DNA from: Porodaedalea pini
Taxonomy: Eukaryota; Basidiomycota; Agaricomycetes; Hymenochaetales; Hymenochaetaceae
Reading direction: 5' to 3'
Length of the DNA: 64,000 nucleotides
Assembly (NCBI GenBank): GCA_002794775.1
Contig: NBAY01000003.1
Span: 1,798,001 to 1,862,000, forward strand
Both the position numbers and the translations under genes were made by a program. This document shows positions 20,876 through 32,285 of this stretch, one piece after another. Each line of letters begins with the position of its first letter. Position 1 is the first letter of the stretch. Under the pieces are notes generated by a model. It saw only the letters and a program-made list of their open reading frames with translations. It did not search any database and was not told the DNA's origin.

Positions 20876-22264
20876 GAGTTTGCAGTATGCAGCAACTGAG
20901 TGCCTTGAGCATGCAATTGAGAAGATACAGAGCACTATTGAGGAGCAGGGTGGTAATCTCTTCAAAATGAAGTTTTATGCTTGCTTGTCTTTGATCTCAT
21001 GGCAGCTCTGGTGTTGGGTCAATGATTGCAGTGTATTGATTTGTCTTCAGAGCGAAGCTGCCAAGATGCAGAGTCTAAAACAAAATGATTGAGAAATTGA
21101 TCTATAGAATTATTAAGGCTTCCATTCTAGACTTATTTAATTTTCATGACATAATGATTTTTTGCATTTTAAAAAATGATTCTAAGGCAGGAATTAAAAA
21201 AGACCTTATATAGCTAGGTACTCTCAGACATTTGGATGTACCCAACTGGGCGCCCCCAGATAATTGGGAGCACCCAACTGGGCACCCCCAGATAATTGGG
21301 AGCACCCAACTGGGTGCCCCAGATAATTGGGCACACCCAGATAATTGGGTATACTGAGTATACTCAACTAGGCACCTGTAAAAGATTTAGATACAGTCAA
21401 CTAGTCATATCTAATCTTTTAAGCTAGTAGTCCAGGCCTAATATTTAAGCACAGCTCAAGCCTGATTGCTTTCAAGTCTCTCTTTCATTTCAACTTTGAA
21501 TCTCTTCCCCTGCATCCTGAGATTTTACACTGTATTGATACTTTGTGTATCTCAGAGCGTTAGATGCTTAGTACCTCAAAGTCAAGTTATGATGTTCAGA
21601 AGGTCAGCAACATGTCAGAAATGATAAGAATGCTCCAGTGGGCTTATACTCTTTCTATGTTTTGATCTCAGTTTCTCTCTTAGTTTATACTCTTTACTCT
21701 ACTTAGGCATTCAAACTGATCCTAATGTATCAGACCCTTGCACTTGTTTAATTTTAAATAGCTCTACTTAAGTGTCCAGTGCAGCTATATCACTCTAGTT
21801 AGAAGTTCTCATAGAGCCTATGACATATAATCTCTCTGATATAGTCAGAATGCTAGAGCTTGATTCCCAATGTTTAATGTTAGAATACCATTGATGATTT
21901 CTTAGGTAGTCATTACACTTTTAGCTGACTCATATTTATTTCCATTTCTCTCACACTGCTGTACAATTTCCCTATTTCTCCATTTGTCTTACAGTATATA
22001 GAACTGCTCAATACTATCTCTATTATCTTTATTATCTTAGTCCCTCTAATAGCAACAAATATCATTTTGTCCTGTGTGTCTAGCATGCTCAGCATTCTTT
22101 CCTGTCTGACCCAGACTACTGTTGACCAAAATTCAATTCATACCAAAGGTCAGTCACATAGCTAATGAATCATAAACTAAACAATAGCAAGATCACTAAA
22201 TTGTAGGATTAAAAACAATAAAATACAGCATTTATAAAGCCCCTAGATTTTATGGCAAAAACAA
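20876..22264. repeat. Outer right arm, non-coding, with second palindrome array
   Basis: Mirror of 6306-7690. It contains the AATTATCTGGGG/TGGGTGCTCCCA array at about 21220-21350 and AT-rich non-coding sequence. No gene is supported. Confidence 0.7.
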
Positions 22265-22475
22265 ATTGGGTGTGCCCAAAAGTCCCCCAGACAGTCAGTG
22301 ACAGTGACATATCTGGGCACTCCCAGGGCACTCCCACTGGGGGTGCCCAAAAACTGGGCAGGCCCAGTTGGGAGTGCCCAAATGATCTGGGTGCACCCAA
22401 CATTCCCACAGTAAAAAAAATGGGGCACATCCAACCCACACCCACTGGGAGTGCCCAGCAGATTGGGCACGCCCA
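22265..22475. repeat. Subterminal TGGGNNNNCCCA palindrome array, right arm
   Basis: Mirror of 6095-6305, with the same nine or more palindromes and a few substitutions (for example one TGGGCGTGCCCA where the left arm has TGGGCATGCCCA). It ends about 78 bp from the tip. Confidence 0.85.
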
Positions 22476-22553
22476 GGGTCAATACCTAAATGGTCAATTA
22501 GTTGTGTGTATGAATAGTCCTACTTGGTCTGCTCAGAGGGGTAGCCTGAAGTG

Positions 22554-22561
22554 TTTATCAA
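22554..22561. repeat. 8-bp target site duplication, right copy
   Basis: TTTATCAA directly follows the right terminus and matches 6010-6017 exactly. The retrotransposon reading frame resumes here. Confidence 0.93.
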
Positions 22562-24660
22562 AGACTATAGCAAGGTGGTCCAACCACTAATGTTGCTGAT
22601 GGGAAAAAGGGGCTGGGTATGGGAGACCGAACAGTAGTAAGTGTTCGAGGAGCTAAAGTGTCACCTCAGCTCACCTCCAGTCCTGGCAATCACCAACAAC
22701 AAGGGCCCTTTCTGTGTAGAGGCAGACTCATCAAACTTTGCACTCAGAGGTGTGTTGTTGCAGAAGCAGGAAAGCAAGTGGAGGGTCATTACCTACAGGT
22801 CAGAGGCACTCCTGTCAGTGGAACAAAACTATGAGATCTACAACAAGGAGATGCTCGTGATCATTTTGGTGCTCAAGGAGTAGAGACAGTACCTTCTCGG
22901 TGCCCATCACAAGATTGAGATCTGGTCTGACCATGCCAACCTCACATATTTCAGGTCAGCACAGAAGCTGAGCTATTGTCAAGCTCACTGGTGAACAGAG
23001 CTCGAGGAATTTGACTTCCACCTTGAGCACAAGTCAGGAAAGACGATGGGCAAGGTGGACCTGCTGTCACACAAGGTGAGATACGATGAAGGCAAGGATG
23101 ACAACAATGGTATTGTATTCATCAAGGAGAAGTGGTTGAATCGTGGAGTGGTGAGAATGTCATGAGACAAAGTGTTGGACCGAGTGGATGAAGCACAGAG
23201 AGTGCAGGATGGGTCAGAGAGGCTGATGGGACTGACAGAAGTTAACAGGCTGTGATGGATGAAAGGAAAAGTATACATCCCATCAATGTTAAAGGAGTTG
23301 GTGCTATAAGAATGCCATGACTCCATCCTGGCAGGGCATCCAGGAGCATCAAAGATGGTGGAGCTCGTATGTCACAACTTCTGGTGGGCCTCAATATTCT
23401 CGGATGTAAGATCATATGTCTGAGGCTGCAATTGCTGCTAACAGATGAAGGCACTTAGGACATTGAGATTGAGGCTGCTCTATCTGAACATGGTTCCTGA
23501 GGGCCCTTGAGAGATCATCATGGTTGATCTCATCAGAGAACTCCCAGACTTAAAAGGACACAATACTATTTGCATCTTCGTGGACAGCTTCTCAAAGCAG
23601 ATACATGTGATCTCGATGATGACAAAGCTTTCAGCTGAAGGCATGGCTCAACTGTACCAGGATCACATCTTTCATCTGCACAGCCTACCTAAGAAAATCA
23701 TCCATGCCCGTGGCATGCAGTTTGATGCCTTAATGATGAAGGAGCTATATAAACTCCTACACATCAAAGGAAACCTGTCGACGGCATACTGCCCACAGAC
23801 AGACGGTCAGATGGAGCATGTCAACAAAGAGCTTGAGCAGTACCTTCAGCTCTTCATTGACCATCGGCAATCGGATTGGAAGGACTGGCTCCCGCTGGAA
23901 GAGTTTGCATATAACAATCGTGAGCACTCAGCAACAAAGATGTCTCCTTTCTATGCGAATACAGGACGTCACCCCATAAGCTTTGACATGATGTAAACCT
24001 CCTCTGCCAACATGTCAGTGGAAGAATTCACGAAGCACATCAAGGAGACTCATCACTTTGTGAAGGAAAATCTGGTTAAAGTAGCTGAGGACATGAAATG
24101 CTACCATGACTGAACAGCAGGGGCATTGGTGGAGTACAAGACCAGTGACAAGGTCTTCCTTAATGGGCAAAACATCAGCATGGACTCACTCACGAAGAAA
24201 CTCACTGACAAGTGATATAGACCCTTTGAAATCCTCGACAAGGTAGGAGCGAGCGCATACAAGCTCAAGCTCCTGAAGCAATGGAAGAAGGTCCACCCAG
24301 TCTTCAACAAAGCCTTACTGAAACCCACCATCAAACCATCCTTTGAGAGCTAGAAACAACTGTCACCACCACCACCTGACATCGTTGATGAGAAGGAGGA
24401 ATATGAGGTCAAAGAAGTCATTGACTCATGTCTGCACCGAGAGAAACTACAGTACCTCATCAAGTGGGTCAGATACAATGAACCAACCTGGCAACCCAAG
24501 ACAGACTTTGGCGAGAACACAAAGGAGGCGATCGCTGAATTCTATCAAAAACATCCTAGCGCCCCTCAAAAACTTGACATTCCTTGCCAATGACTCCACC
24601 CAATCTATGTTGACACCAAGCCAGATGACCATGACCTTGGATGGTCAGGATGGCCAACCT
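22554..24660 (+). pseudogene. Gypsy RNase H, integrase and chromodomain, right of the insertion
   Basis: The retrotransposon polyprotein continues from the interrupted reverse transcriptase. In order it has: end of RT (PPVLAITNN), RNase H (FALRGVLLQKQESKWRVI, NYEIYNKEMLVIILVLKE), the integrase zinc region (CHDSILAGHPGASKM), the integrase core (ICIFVDSFSKQ, AYCPQTDGQMEHVNKELEQYL, EFAYNNREHSATKMSPF), and a C-terminal chromodomain (EEYEVKEVIDSCLHREKLQYLIKWVRY-like, about 24385-24480). A chromodomain places it among chromovirus-type Gypsy elements of fungi. Stops cut the frame, several of them TGA at positions where arginine is expected (22992, 23421, 24111, 24213). It is not functional. Confidence 0.92.
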
Positions 24661-24670
24661 TGAGGGGTAA

Positions 24671-25110
24671 TGTTAGGACTCGAACTTTCACCCTTTCTTT
24701 TATTTTCCTTTTACCATTCCTTTTACTTTAATCGCTCCCTTTTCATGATATTTAACTGTCTTTTCAATCATTTCCCACACTCCCTTGCACCTAACCTCAT
24801 TTGTTCCATTCCGCTCCCTTTATATAATCTTAGACAATTGGGCAACCAGTTCTCATGAGGTGATCGCTGTATATAAGGAAGAGGAATTGCATCTGAATAC
24901 CTGTTCTGCTTTTCCTCTTACCTCCGCAATGACCTAGGTGAGACCACGTCCCCCCCTGTAAATAGAGTATATTGTATTAATCCTCTTACCTCCGCGATGA
25001 CCTAGTCTGAGTACAGTGTGTCCCAAGTCTCCACTGGAGTATAGCATGTCCCAGATGACAGTTAGCTGAGGCCTGCCCAGTTCAAGCGCTACCTGAACTC
25101 CCACTTAACA
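24671..25110 (+). repeat. 3' LTR of the Gypsy element
   Basis: The 440-bp segment begins TGTTAGGACTCG and ends CCACTTAACA, with the short inverted tips TGTTA/TAACA. A purine-rich tract (GAGGGGTAA) lies directly upstream, as expected for plus-strand priming. A promoter-like TATATAAGG is at about 24872. A piece of about 28 bp (CCTCTTACCTCCGC…GATGACCTAG) occurs twice near 24915 and 24980. The matching 5' LTR is not in the window. Confidence 0.8.
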
Positions 25111-25112
25111 TA

Positions 25113-26187
25113 CTGCCCTTTTCAGAAGCATTGTCACACATAATTTCACTGATTTTGTGCCACAAGAGCCTCAAAACACAAACATTTTCATATCTCAACC
25201 AAAAGTTGACCTTTTTGCATCATCTAAGTTGCTAAATTCATTGTTTTATCTCATCTTTCATATTTCAACAAGAGTGATAAGAAATAGTCAAAATTGGAGT
25301 CCAAAACAGCAAAAATGCTGTTTTTGAACCTATTTCCCTTGTTTATTTTTTCCTGCACTCAGATTTCACTGTACAGTGCTCCAGACCAGCCCAGAATTCC
25401 AGTATTAGTCTATTATGAATTTAAAGACTGATTTTGAGATGTATTGTGAGGGAGATGTGCTGAATTGGTGCATGCCTAAAACGCACAAATCCCCTCTGTT
25501 TCTGCAAGCCCCCCAGCCCCCAGGAAAAATTCTTCTCAACTAATTTCATGCATGTAAATTCATTCAAAGTGTATTGGAAGAGATTTGAGCAGCATCCATA
25601 GATACAGGCTTGCTTCATGAATCAGGGATATGTTCACAAGAATAGTGCATACAGTCAGAATCTGGTACTCAATTCAGCTCACTGGTTGATGCTAGAGCCC
25701 TGGATGCAGCTCAAATCTCTTCCAATACACTTTGAATGAGTTTACATGCATGAACTTAGTTGAGAAGAATTTTTCCTGGGGGCTGGGGGGCTTGCAGAAA
25801 CAGAGGGGATTTGTGCGTTTTAGGCATGCACCAATTCAGCACATCTCCCTCACAATACATCTCAAAATCAGTCTGTAAATTCATAATAGACTAATACTGG
25901 AATTCTGGGCTGGTCTGGAGCACTGTACAGTGAAATCTGAGTGCAGGAAAAAATGAACAAGGGAAATGGGTTCAAAAACAGCATTTTTGCTGTTTTGGAC
26001 TCCAATTTTTACTATTTCTTATCACTCTTGTTGAAATATGAAAGATGAGATAAAACAATGAATTTAGCAACTTAGATGATGCAAAAAGATCAACTTTTGG
26101 TTGAGATATGAAAATGTTTGTGTTTTGAGGCTCTTGTGGCATGAAAATCAGTGAAATCACATGTGACAATATTTCTGAAAAGGGCAG
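25113..26187. mobile_element. TA-flanked foldback element (1.07 kb)
   Basis: The tips CTGCCCTTTTCAGAA and TTCTGAAAAGGGCAG are reverse complements and are flanked by TA on both sides (25111-25112 and 26188-26189). The arms are about 485 bp each, joined by a loop of about 105 bp, so the whole element folds into one hairpin. A TA target and no coding capacity fit a non-autonomous Tc1/mariner-superfamily element. It sits directly against the end of the LTR at 25110. Confidence 0.88.
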
Positions 26188-26189
26188 TA

Positions 26190-26872
26190 ATTCATACTAT
26201 CTTACGATTTTTTCTTGATTTTTAATTACATGTTGAGGAAGATATGGAGCTGGCGAAAAGGGAAGATTTTGAGCATCACTTTTTTTTGACACTCCGACAC
26301 TTGGGATCACTGCCGAGGTGCGTGGGAATGCACGCACAACTCGCGGCAATTGCGCACCCCCACTCACGAACCTTTCTTTCTTTCCTGTAGAAGTCTTACA
26401 GCGCTATGGATCTTACGACCGCAGACGTTCTTTAATATGTCCAATAGATTTATCCTCATCCATTTTACCAATTGGCATGCTTGCGGAATGGATAACTCAA
26501 GACACTGTCTGGTGCAATGACACCCGTGGACTGTGGCGCTACATGTCATAGTCCAACCACAAAGAACATCTCAGCTACCAGATACAAAAGCATTTAAGCA
26601 ATCGACTCCTAATGAGAATCTGATCGCATCAAGTCTAAGCTTGGAAAGCTCCTCCAGCATCAAGTTCGCTCAGCAATAGACAAGACAAAAGCAAGTTCTA
26701 TACAATACACGCAGCCACGGATCATCTCTAGACCAAACTATCAGTACGCTCTCCATAATGGCGCGTTCGCCCCCGCCGGGCTATTCCTGGCAAATGTATT
26801 GTGTCAGAAAGCGGCGATGTTCGCATCTGAGCCGGAAATTTGTCAGAGGTTGTAATTGCTGGTCTCTTGCTT
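26190..26872. other. Interval with no gene; contains a dispersed repeat fragment
   Basis: The piece at about 26235-26330, containing GTGGGAATGCACGC, resembles 62045-62145. Small frames further right may be 3' untranslated sequence or an alternative last exon of the minus-strand gene ending at 26873; the frame at 26728-26919 is one candidate. Nothing firmer is supported. Confidence 0.35.
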
Positions 26873-28266
26873 TTACCACAGTATGCTTGCTCCTGCCCGC
26901 TCCGAGCCGGCCTGAGCATTAATATCCTTGGTCAGAATGTGATGCTCGAGGCGACCCTTGGATCCTCCACCTTCATTCGAGAATTGGATATCCCAAGGGA
27001 AGACAAGATGTTCCGAATCATGGAGGTGCGTAATAGCAAGCCCAGGAATGCTGGCACCTGACACAGGCCTTGTTGACGTCGTAAACCGGACAGTTACAGA
27101 CTCCGAGCTGGATATATGGTCGATGTTCTTGAGCGAGGGGTTTTCCGAGATCTTCCAGCAGTACTCCAGTATCCTCTGGTCGAAGGCTTCGCTGGTTGGG
27201 TACGTCCGAATGGTAACTGCCTTGCTTCGCGAAGCGACCATTGTCGTGGTCATGTCGTGGTCAGCGACTTTAGCATCGCAAAGGGAAGAAAGACTCCGTA
27301 GGTTTCTTCCGGATCCATCGTCGGAGAGTCGCCAGCAATATGCCAATATATCTCTGTCGTATAACGTGTCTTGGCTTTTATCTTCTGAGTCGTCGGCGAG
27401 ATTATAGCTGAGCGCCGTGCTAGTGCGTCCTACTCCGGAGGTGGCTTCTGCATTCTGACCCGCAACTCTCGCCAACGCTCCTGTTGAGTATTCAGATTTC
27501 AGCAAAGCCGGGACATTACAGTTGCTATCATCCCCGTTGATCAGAGTGCTGGAAAAGTACGGTTTTATAAGCAGACATACCTGTTAATCGAACTGAAAGA
27601 CTCAGACGTGCTGCCTGCCTCCGATAATGAGCTGTGAGACTGAGACTCCAGAGATTCTTGTTCCATGTGGAAGTCGTGCCACCAAACACCTTCCAGTGTT
27701 TGTACACACTGAGGGCCAGACGGTAGATTAGCAGAGCTACAAATCGGTCGACCATCTCGATGGCAGATAGTGTTGAAGTCTGCTTTGATATTGTCACAGT
27801 TTCTATGAGTCAAACAGGATCGTTCGAAGATTGGAATATTTTTAGCTCTAGACCTTGAGATCTTTGGCAGAGGGTAGAGTTCATCTTCTTCATCTTCTTC
27901 ATCCTCGTAGTGAACGCGGCGGATCTTGACAGTAGCGGGTTCTTCCATGACGAGCGATTCCGCTCCGAGAGGTTTGAACGATGCGATCATCTGGTCAAGG
28001 GCAGCCTCACCTTCGACAACGACAGTCGACGCAGGGAACATAGAAGTGTCGGTGATGACAAGTCTCGGGACGGCCTCAGCATTTGCTGTTGCGTGTTGTT
28101 GTTCACGGATACGACGATGCAAAGCTATTGCAAGAACCACGATGAGGAGAACGGACGAAATGACGGCCACAAATGAAACGACGATGATGACAGGGATAAC
28201 GAGCGATGAAGTTGTTAAAAGAGTGGATTGGGTAGCATCACCCAAGAGAGAAGAGCTTGGTGCCAT
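26873..28266 (-). CDS. Single-pass membrane protein, unknown function
   Basis: Exon 1 (27581-28266) and exon 2 (26873-27524) join across a 56-nt intron (GTATGT…GATAG) with the phase preserved, giving about 445 residues. Residues about 22-48 form a strong membrane segment (VIPVIIVVSFVAVISSVLLI), followed at once by basic residues (HRRIREQ). This suggests a type III/I orientation with most of the protein in the cytosol; the short N-terminus has no clear signal peptide. The cytosolic part has an acidic cluster (YEDEEDEEDELYP) and Ser-rich stretches but no domain I recognise. Two related-looking segments, DILAYCWRLSD and QRILEYCWKISE, hint at an internal repeat of about 60 residues. It lies about 460 bp downstream of HID1 on the same strand. 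No damage is seen. Confidence 0.7.
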
Positions 28267-28729
28267 GTCGATGGCGCACGTTTTTGAAAAAGAGTGGAAG
28301 GGCGGTGGTCAAGAAACTTGAGAGCAAGGGCTCGATGTTCCCGCTGTGGTAATGGTATAGCATGCAGGGCTGACAATAAATGTGGAACAAAAATGGACGG
28401 TCGGTCAAAATCTGAATTCGCGATAAACATATGGACATTTCGAGACGACGATATGATGTCGCTTTTATTGTCAAAGCCCTGATATTATGTGGGTGGGTAG
28501 AAAAACAGTACTAGTGAAATTGCAAGTACAATCACATAGAACATGAAATAAAAGAGCGAGTGCGATCGACACTTTAGGAAAAGTAAGCAGCAAAACTTTA
28601 ACTGTCACTACATAGTACTGACCATCCATAGTACCGCTCACAGGTTCCAAAAAATACACGCGTAATAGCGAAAGCTAGCTGAATACATTCTGTATCTACA
28701 TTGGTATAGGTAATGGTTGCAAACACACA

Positions 28730-31700
28730 TCAACGCGGATTTCTCCCTCTGGTAGTCAAGCTCTCCGAGCTTCCAGCCCGCCCAAGAAGTCCTCCAAGAC
28801 CACCTACAACGTGCGATACCGCGTCACTGATCTGTCTTGTTTGTGACTGCGTATGCTTGACGTGGAAGAGCCGAACATTTGTGGCGTTCCAGATGCCCAG
28901 AGGCGTCATGCCGCGCACATATATCTCACCCCATATCAGCGAGGTCAGCCAAACCATTGATGAGTCCGACCACTGAAGAACACATAAGGACATCGCATGC
29001 CGAGCAGGACACAGAACATACCAAGAATTTTCGACAAGGGGGAGAAGGTGTTTCAGGGAGTATGTTTTGTATCGTCGCAGAGCGCAGGAAGTCGATGATC
29101 GCGGACGTTGAATTCGACGAGCTCATTGAAGACTGTATACTCTGCACTTTAGGCAGCAGCTCAGAAATCATAAGTAGGACTGTGTCAAGCGGCAGGCTAA
29201 GTCGCAAAGGACGGATCTGATAAGAATAGCATACTGATATGACATTGACATCGCTTACCCTTGCTGCCAGGACGTCACCCAATCCTGTGTCGGCACAAAA
29301 CCATTTCGTCCTATGCCTGCGGCTGCAATCCTTTCCAAGCTTCCAGACACATCAAGCGAGTTCGACCGTTGGCGCTCCCGCATCTTTCCCCTAGCCTTCT
29401 CAGACCTCGACTGCGGTGAGTCGCTGGTAGACGGCGACAAGGGAGGCTGCTCAGAGACACTCTGCTCCGCTTCAGTTTCAGGCGACCGTGCAATTGAATC
29501 ACTCCGAGTCGGTAGCGGCCGATCTCGAGGCATCCGCGCTTCCAGATCAGGTTCGACCGAAAGGCCAAGTGCATCTCTGCTCTCCGTAGTCAGCAATCGG
29601 GCCTTCTCATGCTCAGGCGCCTCTTGGTCTGCGGTATCCGCTTTTTTGCCCTTGAGATTCCCAGCCTGCCTCTTTGCCTGCTCTTCCTTCGCTAGTTGTA
29701 CACGTCGAATCTCACGGAGACCACGCGCCAAAGTAAATGTCCCCAGATCTTCGAACGTCTTGTGCGAGCGGAGGATTGAGTACGTGAGGTTGGGATTTTC
29801 ATTCAAATGATTCAAGATAACGCCGTTGAAGACCTCAAGCCTTAAGCTAAAATCAGCAATCTGCAGTGAGGATAGAGATGCTGAGACATACAAGAAGAAC
29901 AAAAGTCTTGGATGACCCTCATCCGCAAGCAAGAACGTCGGGTTCGTGAACGCATTAAACAAAGAGACGAGGCGGCTTGACGAAATGACAGACAAGTGCT
30001 TGAAGTACGGAGCTGAGTTCGACAGAGCGATGATGAGTGCTGGATAGAGAGAGTTCAGTGCACCGGATGTAGTCGCTACAACAGAATAAATCGACTAGTT
30101 TTAAAGTATTAGACTTTTGAGAACAACCGAGAAACGAACGTTGCTCACATTTATCATGAAGTCACCCGCTGTTCCTTGACATGCCCATTTCGCTGGCAGT
30201 TGCATTCGTATAGGTGAGGAGAGTTTTCCGTTAAATGCTGGCTCCGCTGAAAGCGTCTGCAAGATATAGGAAATGGCGCGACATAAACCATGTTGCTCTT
30301 CCTTCCAGTTAGCTACCGGGAATGATATAGGGAGGAAGAAGAGCCCACCTGGTTTATCCTTTGACTCCATAAAGTAGCAGAGAAGGTAAGTCATGAGGTC
30401 GACTGCTTTCTCCGATTCAAGGATGTAGGTTCGGAATTTCTGGGAAATGCGAGAACGGCTGATTAGCACAAATCTCGAAAGCCAGAAAAGTAAGGCAAGA
30501 GTCTCGCCTTATTGAGTTCGACCACCTTCCAGAAGAAGATAACTTAGGTGCCGAATTAGCTCAAAAGATTTTGGGCAGCTTGGAAAACTCAACTCGTTTC
30601 TAACAGATGAGGGATAGGCTTCTTCGAGCCAGGCAGGACATTATTGACCGCAGCCATGTACTGTTCCAGAATGCCTATAATTCCGTCCGCTACGAAAACA
30701 AAATCAGCCTGCCGATGCTGTCAATTGTTCGAAAATTAGAGCCATCGAAGAGCCTATATTGCCAATGATATAGCTCATACCAGCTTAGCCAAAAAGTAAC
30801 GGAATGCGTTCGTTTTCACTGTTGGTGCCGCAGAGAATGGATCGGCAGGGATGCTGAGGATGTCCCGCGCGGGACCGCTCTGGAAGTCTAGCAGAGCGCA
30901 GAGCACTTGCAACGTCTGGCCGACGAGTGTGAGCCTCACGTCCTCGCCCTTAAAAACAAGATGGTTATAGGGTAATGCTGCCGCGACACTTCCCATCCTA
31001 GGCGAAGTACCGGATTGAGAAGAGTTCATGGCAGTATTGAGCAACGAGCACAGAATGGTGAGAATATGTCTCCTGGGCGTCTGCTGGACGAGGACAATAG
31101 AATATGGAGAGGGCACGGTCAGAAGAGATCCCGGAGGCATATATATCTGTTTCGAAAGGAGTACAAGAAGAAAACGCAAGACTTCGACTTTGTTCTGATC
31201 GTGTGCATGATTGGGTCCCGGGTCAATGGTCGAGCCCACTCCTTTCTCCCTGAATGGGTTCATCCTGTCAGCACAGTGGTCACGAACTAAGAGGTACATA
31301 ATGTACGCACCAGATGACATAGTTGATCTTATACCGGTCTACTTGTATTTTACTTGGTAGAGTAAATCCGCAGCAGAAAAGCAGGTCTACCGTGCAGCCT
31401 ATCAACCGTTCTGCTAGTGTTGGTAGCGTCTTCTTCTTCCCTTCCCCATTTCTAGCTGGGTCTGAGGCTCTATTCCGACTGTCTGGGCTTAATGGTGACT
31501 TGGGAAGGCCCGCAGTGGAAGCATCATCGTCTTCGTCCTCGTCGTCAATCACAAACTGCGGCCTGTCGTCCAGAGCCTCGGGTTGCCTGTTGCCTACGTC
31601 TTCCCGCACTTCCTCACGTTCCCAAAAAAGCCTCTTCTCGAATTCTTCGTTTTCCGCCTCGAAGATGACAGGAAGTACTCTCTGCAGCACTCTCAGGCAG

Positions 31701-32285
31701 TTAAGTGCTTCCTTGGTAGGATCTCGCTGTCCTGACTGCGCTGAAACACCAGCTGTTGTTGCCGCATTCTTGATGAATGAAGTAGCAAAAGAGCTCGCGC
31801 CTGTGGAAGGTAGTGTAGGGAATGTATGGTCCGTGAGCAAGTTGAAAAGACGAGTCGAAAGAACGCGGACGAGAGTAGCAACGTTCTCCGGCGCGTCGGT
31901 GAGTGCTCGTCGGACTGCGCAGCCCACTGGTGAGAACTAGTCAGACTTATTCAAAGGACCACGTACTGTCATTCGACGAGATCAAAGAGAACGCATCCGA
32001 AGGAGAGTCGAACAATGTTACATACTACCGTTTGGTCAATCACTTGTGTACAAGACTAAAGGCCACAGTCAACGCACTTGTTCCCAGTACGCATCAGTTA
32101 TAGTGATACCCTATGCAACCGCGTGATTTATATATGCATTTTTAACGAGCCTTGAGAGTATCACGACGCACTCTGCTTTCTGCAAGCTTCCTGATTCCTC
32201 CTGGTTGTGTCCTGAATGACAGTTTTGCGTCGTCGCCCAGTATGCCAAACGGAGAAGTCAGTCTCTGAGGTAGTTTAGAAAACAT
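28730..32285 (-). CDS. hid1: HID1 family protein (Golgi/dense-core trafficking)
   Basis: The family is recognised from the N-terminal KLSFRTQ region, the block LFDSPSDAFSLISSND leading into NVATLVRVLSTRLFNLLTD, and the conserved segments LAERLIGCTVDLLFCCGF, KINYVIW, VEVLRFLLVLLSKQIY, KFRTYILESEKAVDL and LCRAISYILQTLS. The first exons are 32172-32285, 32078-32110, 31967-32024, 31311-31926 and 30781-31264, with phases that match, and more exons follow to the stop at 28730. HID1 proteins are peripheral Golgi proteins that act in secretory granule and Golgi sorting in animals; fission yeast homologues bind a ubiquitin protease. The N-terminus is often myristoylated (MG…), but here the chosen start reads MFSKLPQ, so a different first exon is possible. 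The middle has the usual acidic linker (DDEDEDDD). No stops interrupt it. Confidence 0.85.

Larger units (their letters stand above)
6018..22553. mobile_element. 16.5-kb foldback DNA transposon carrying host-gene fragments
   Basis: The element starts CACTTCAGGCTACCCCTC and ends with the exact reverse complement. An 8-bp duplication flanks it. The terminal inverted repeats are about 6.3 kb each (6018-12318 and 16142-22553) around a unique centre of about 3.8 kb. The arms carry palindrome arrays and fragments of FAS2, a cyclin, RPS6 and HSP90. The centre carries two degraded C48 peptidase modules. An 8-bp duplication is usual for hAT, P and, as I recall, KDZ-type elements, and rules out canonical CACTA (3 bp) and Tc1/mariner (TA). 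No transposase is visible, so it was probably mobilised in trans. The family cannot be assigned from the ends alone. Confidence 0.9.
16142..22553. repeat. Right arm of the giant terminal inverted repeat
   Basis: Reverse complement of 6018-12318. Over most of its length positions map as 28565 minus the left position (28570 near the tip). Differences from the left arm are a few scattered substitutions, small indels in the palindrome arrays and a longer 22-bp array at the inner end. It ends …AGCCTGAAGTG at 22553, followed at once by the duplicated octamer TTTATCAA. Confidence 0.93.

Noticed and set aside
6018..22553. The large palindrome as an assembly artefact or simple segmental duplication
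   Set aside because: The exact 8-bp duplication, resumption of the interrupted reading frame, small differences between arms and a unique centre all argue for a real insertion. Long reads would settle it.
6018..22553. CACTA element, because the tips start CACT
   Set aside because: CACTA elements make 3-bp duplications; here it is 8 bp and the tip reads CACTTC.
24671..25110. tRNA-like GGACTCGAAC at the LTR start
   Set aside because: It is part of the TGTTAGGACTCG LTR tip, and no tRNA fold surrounds it.
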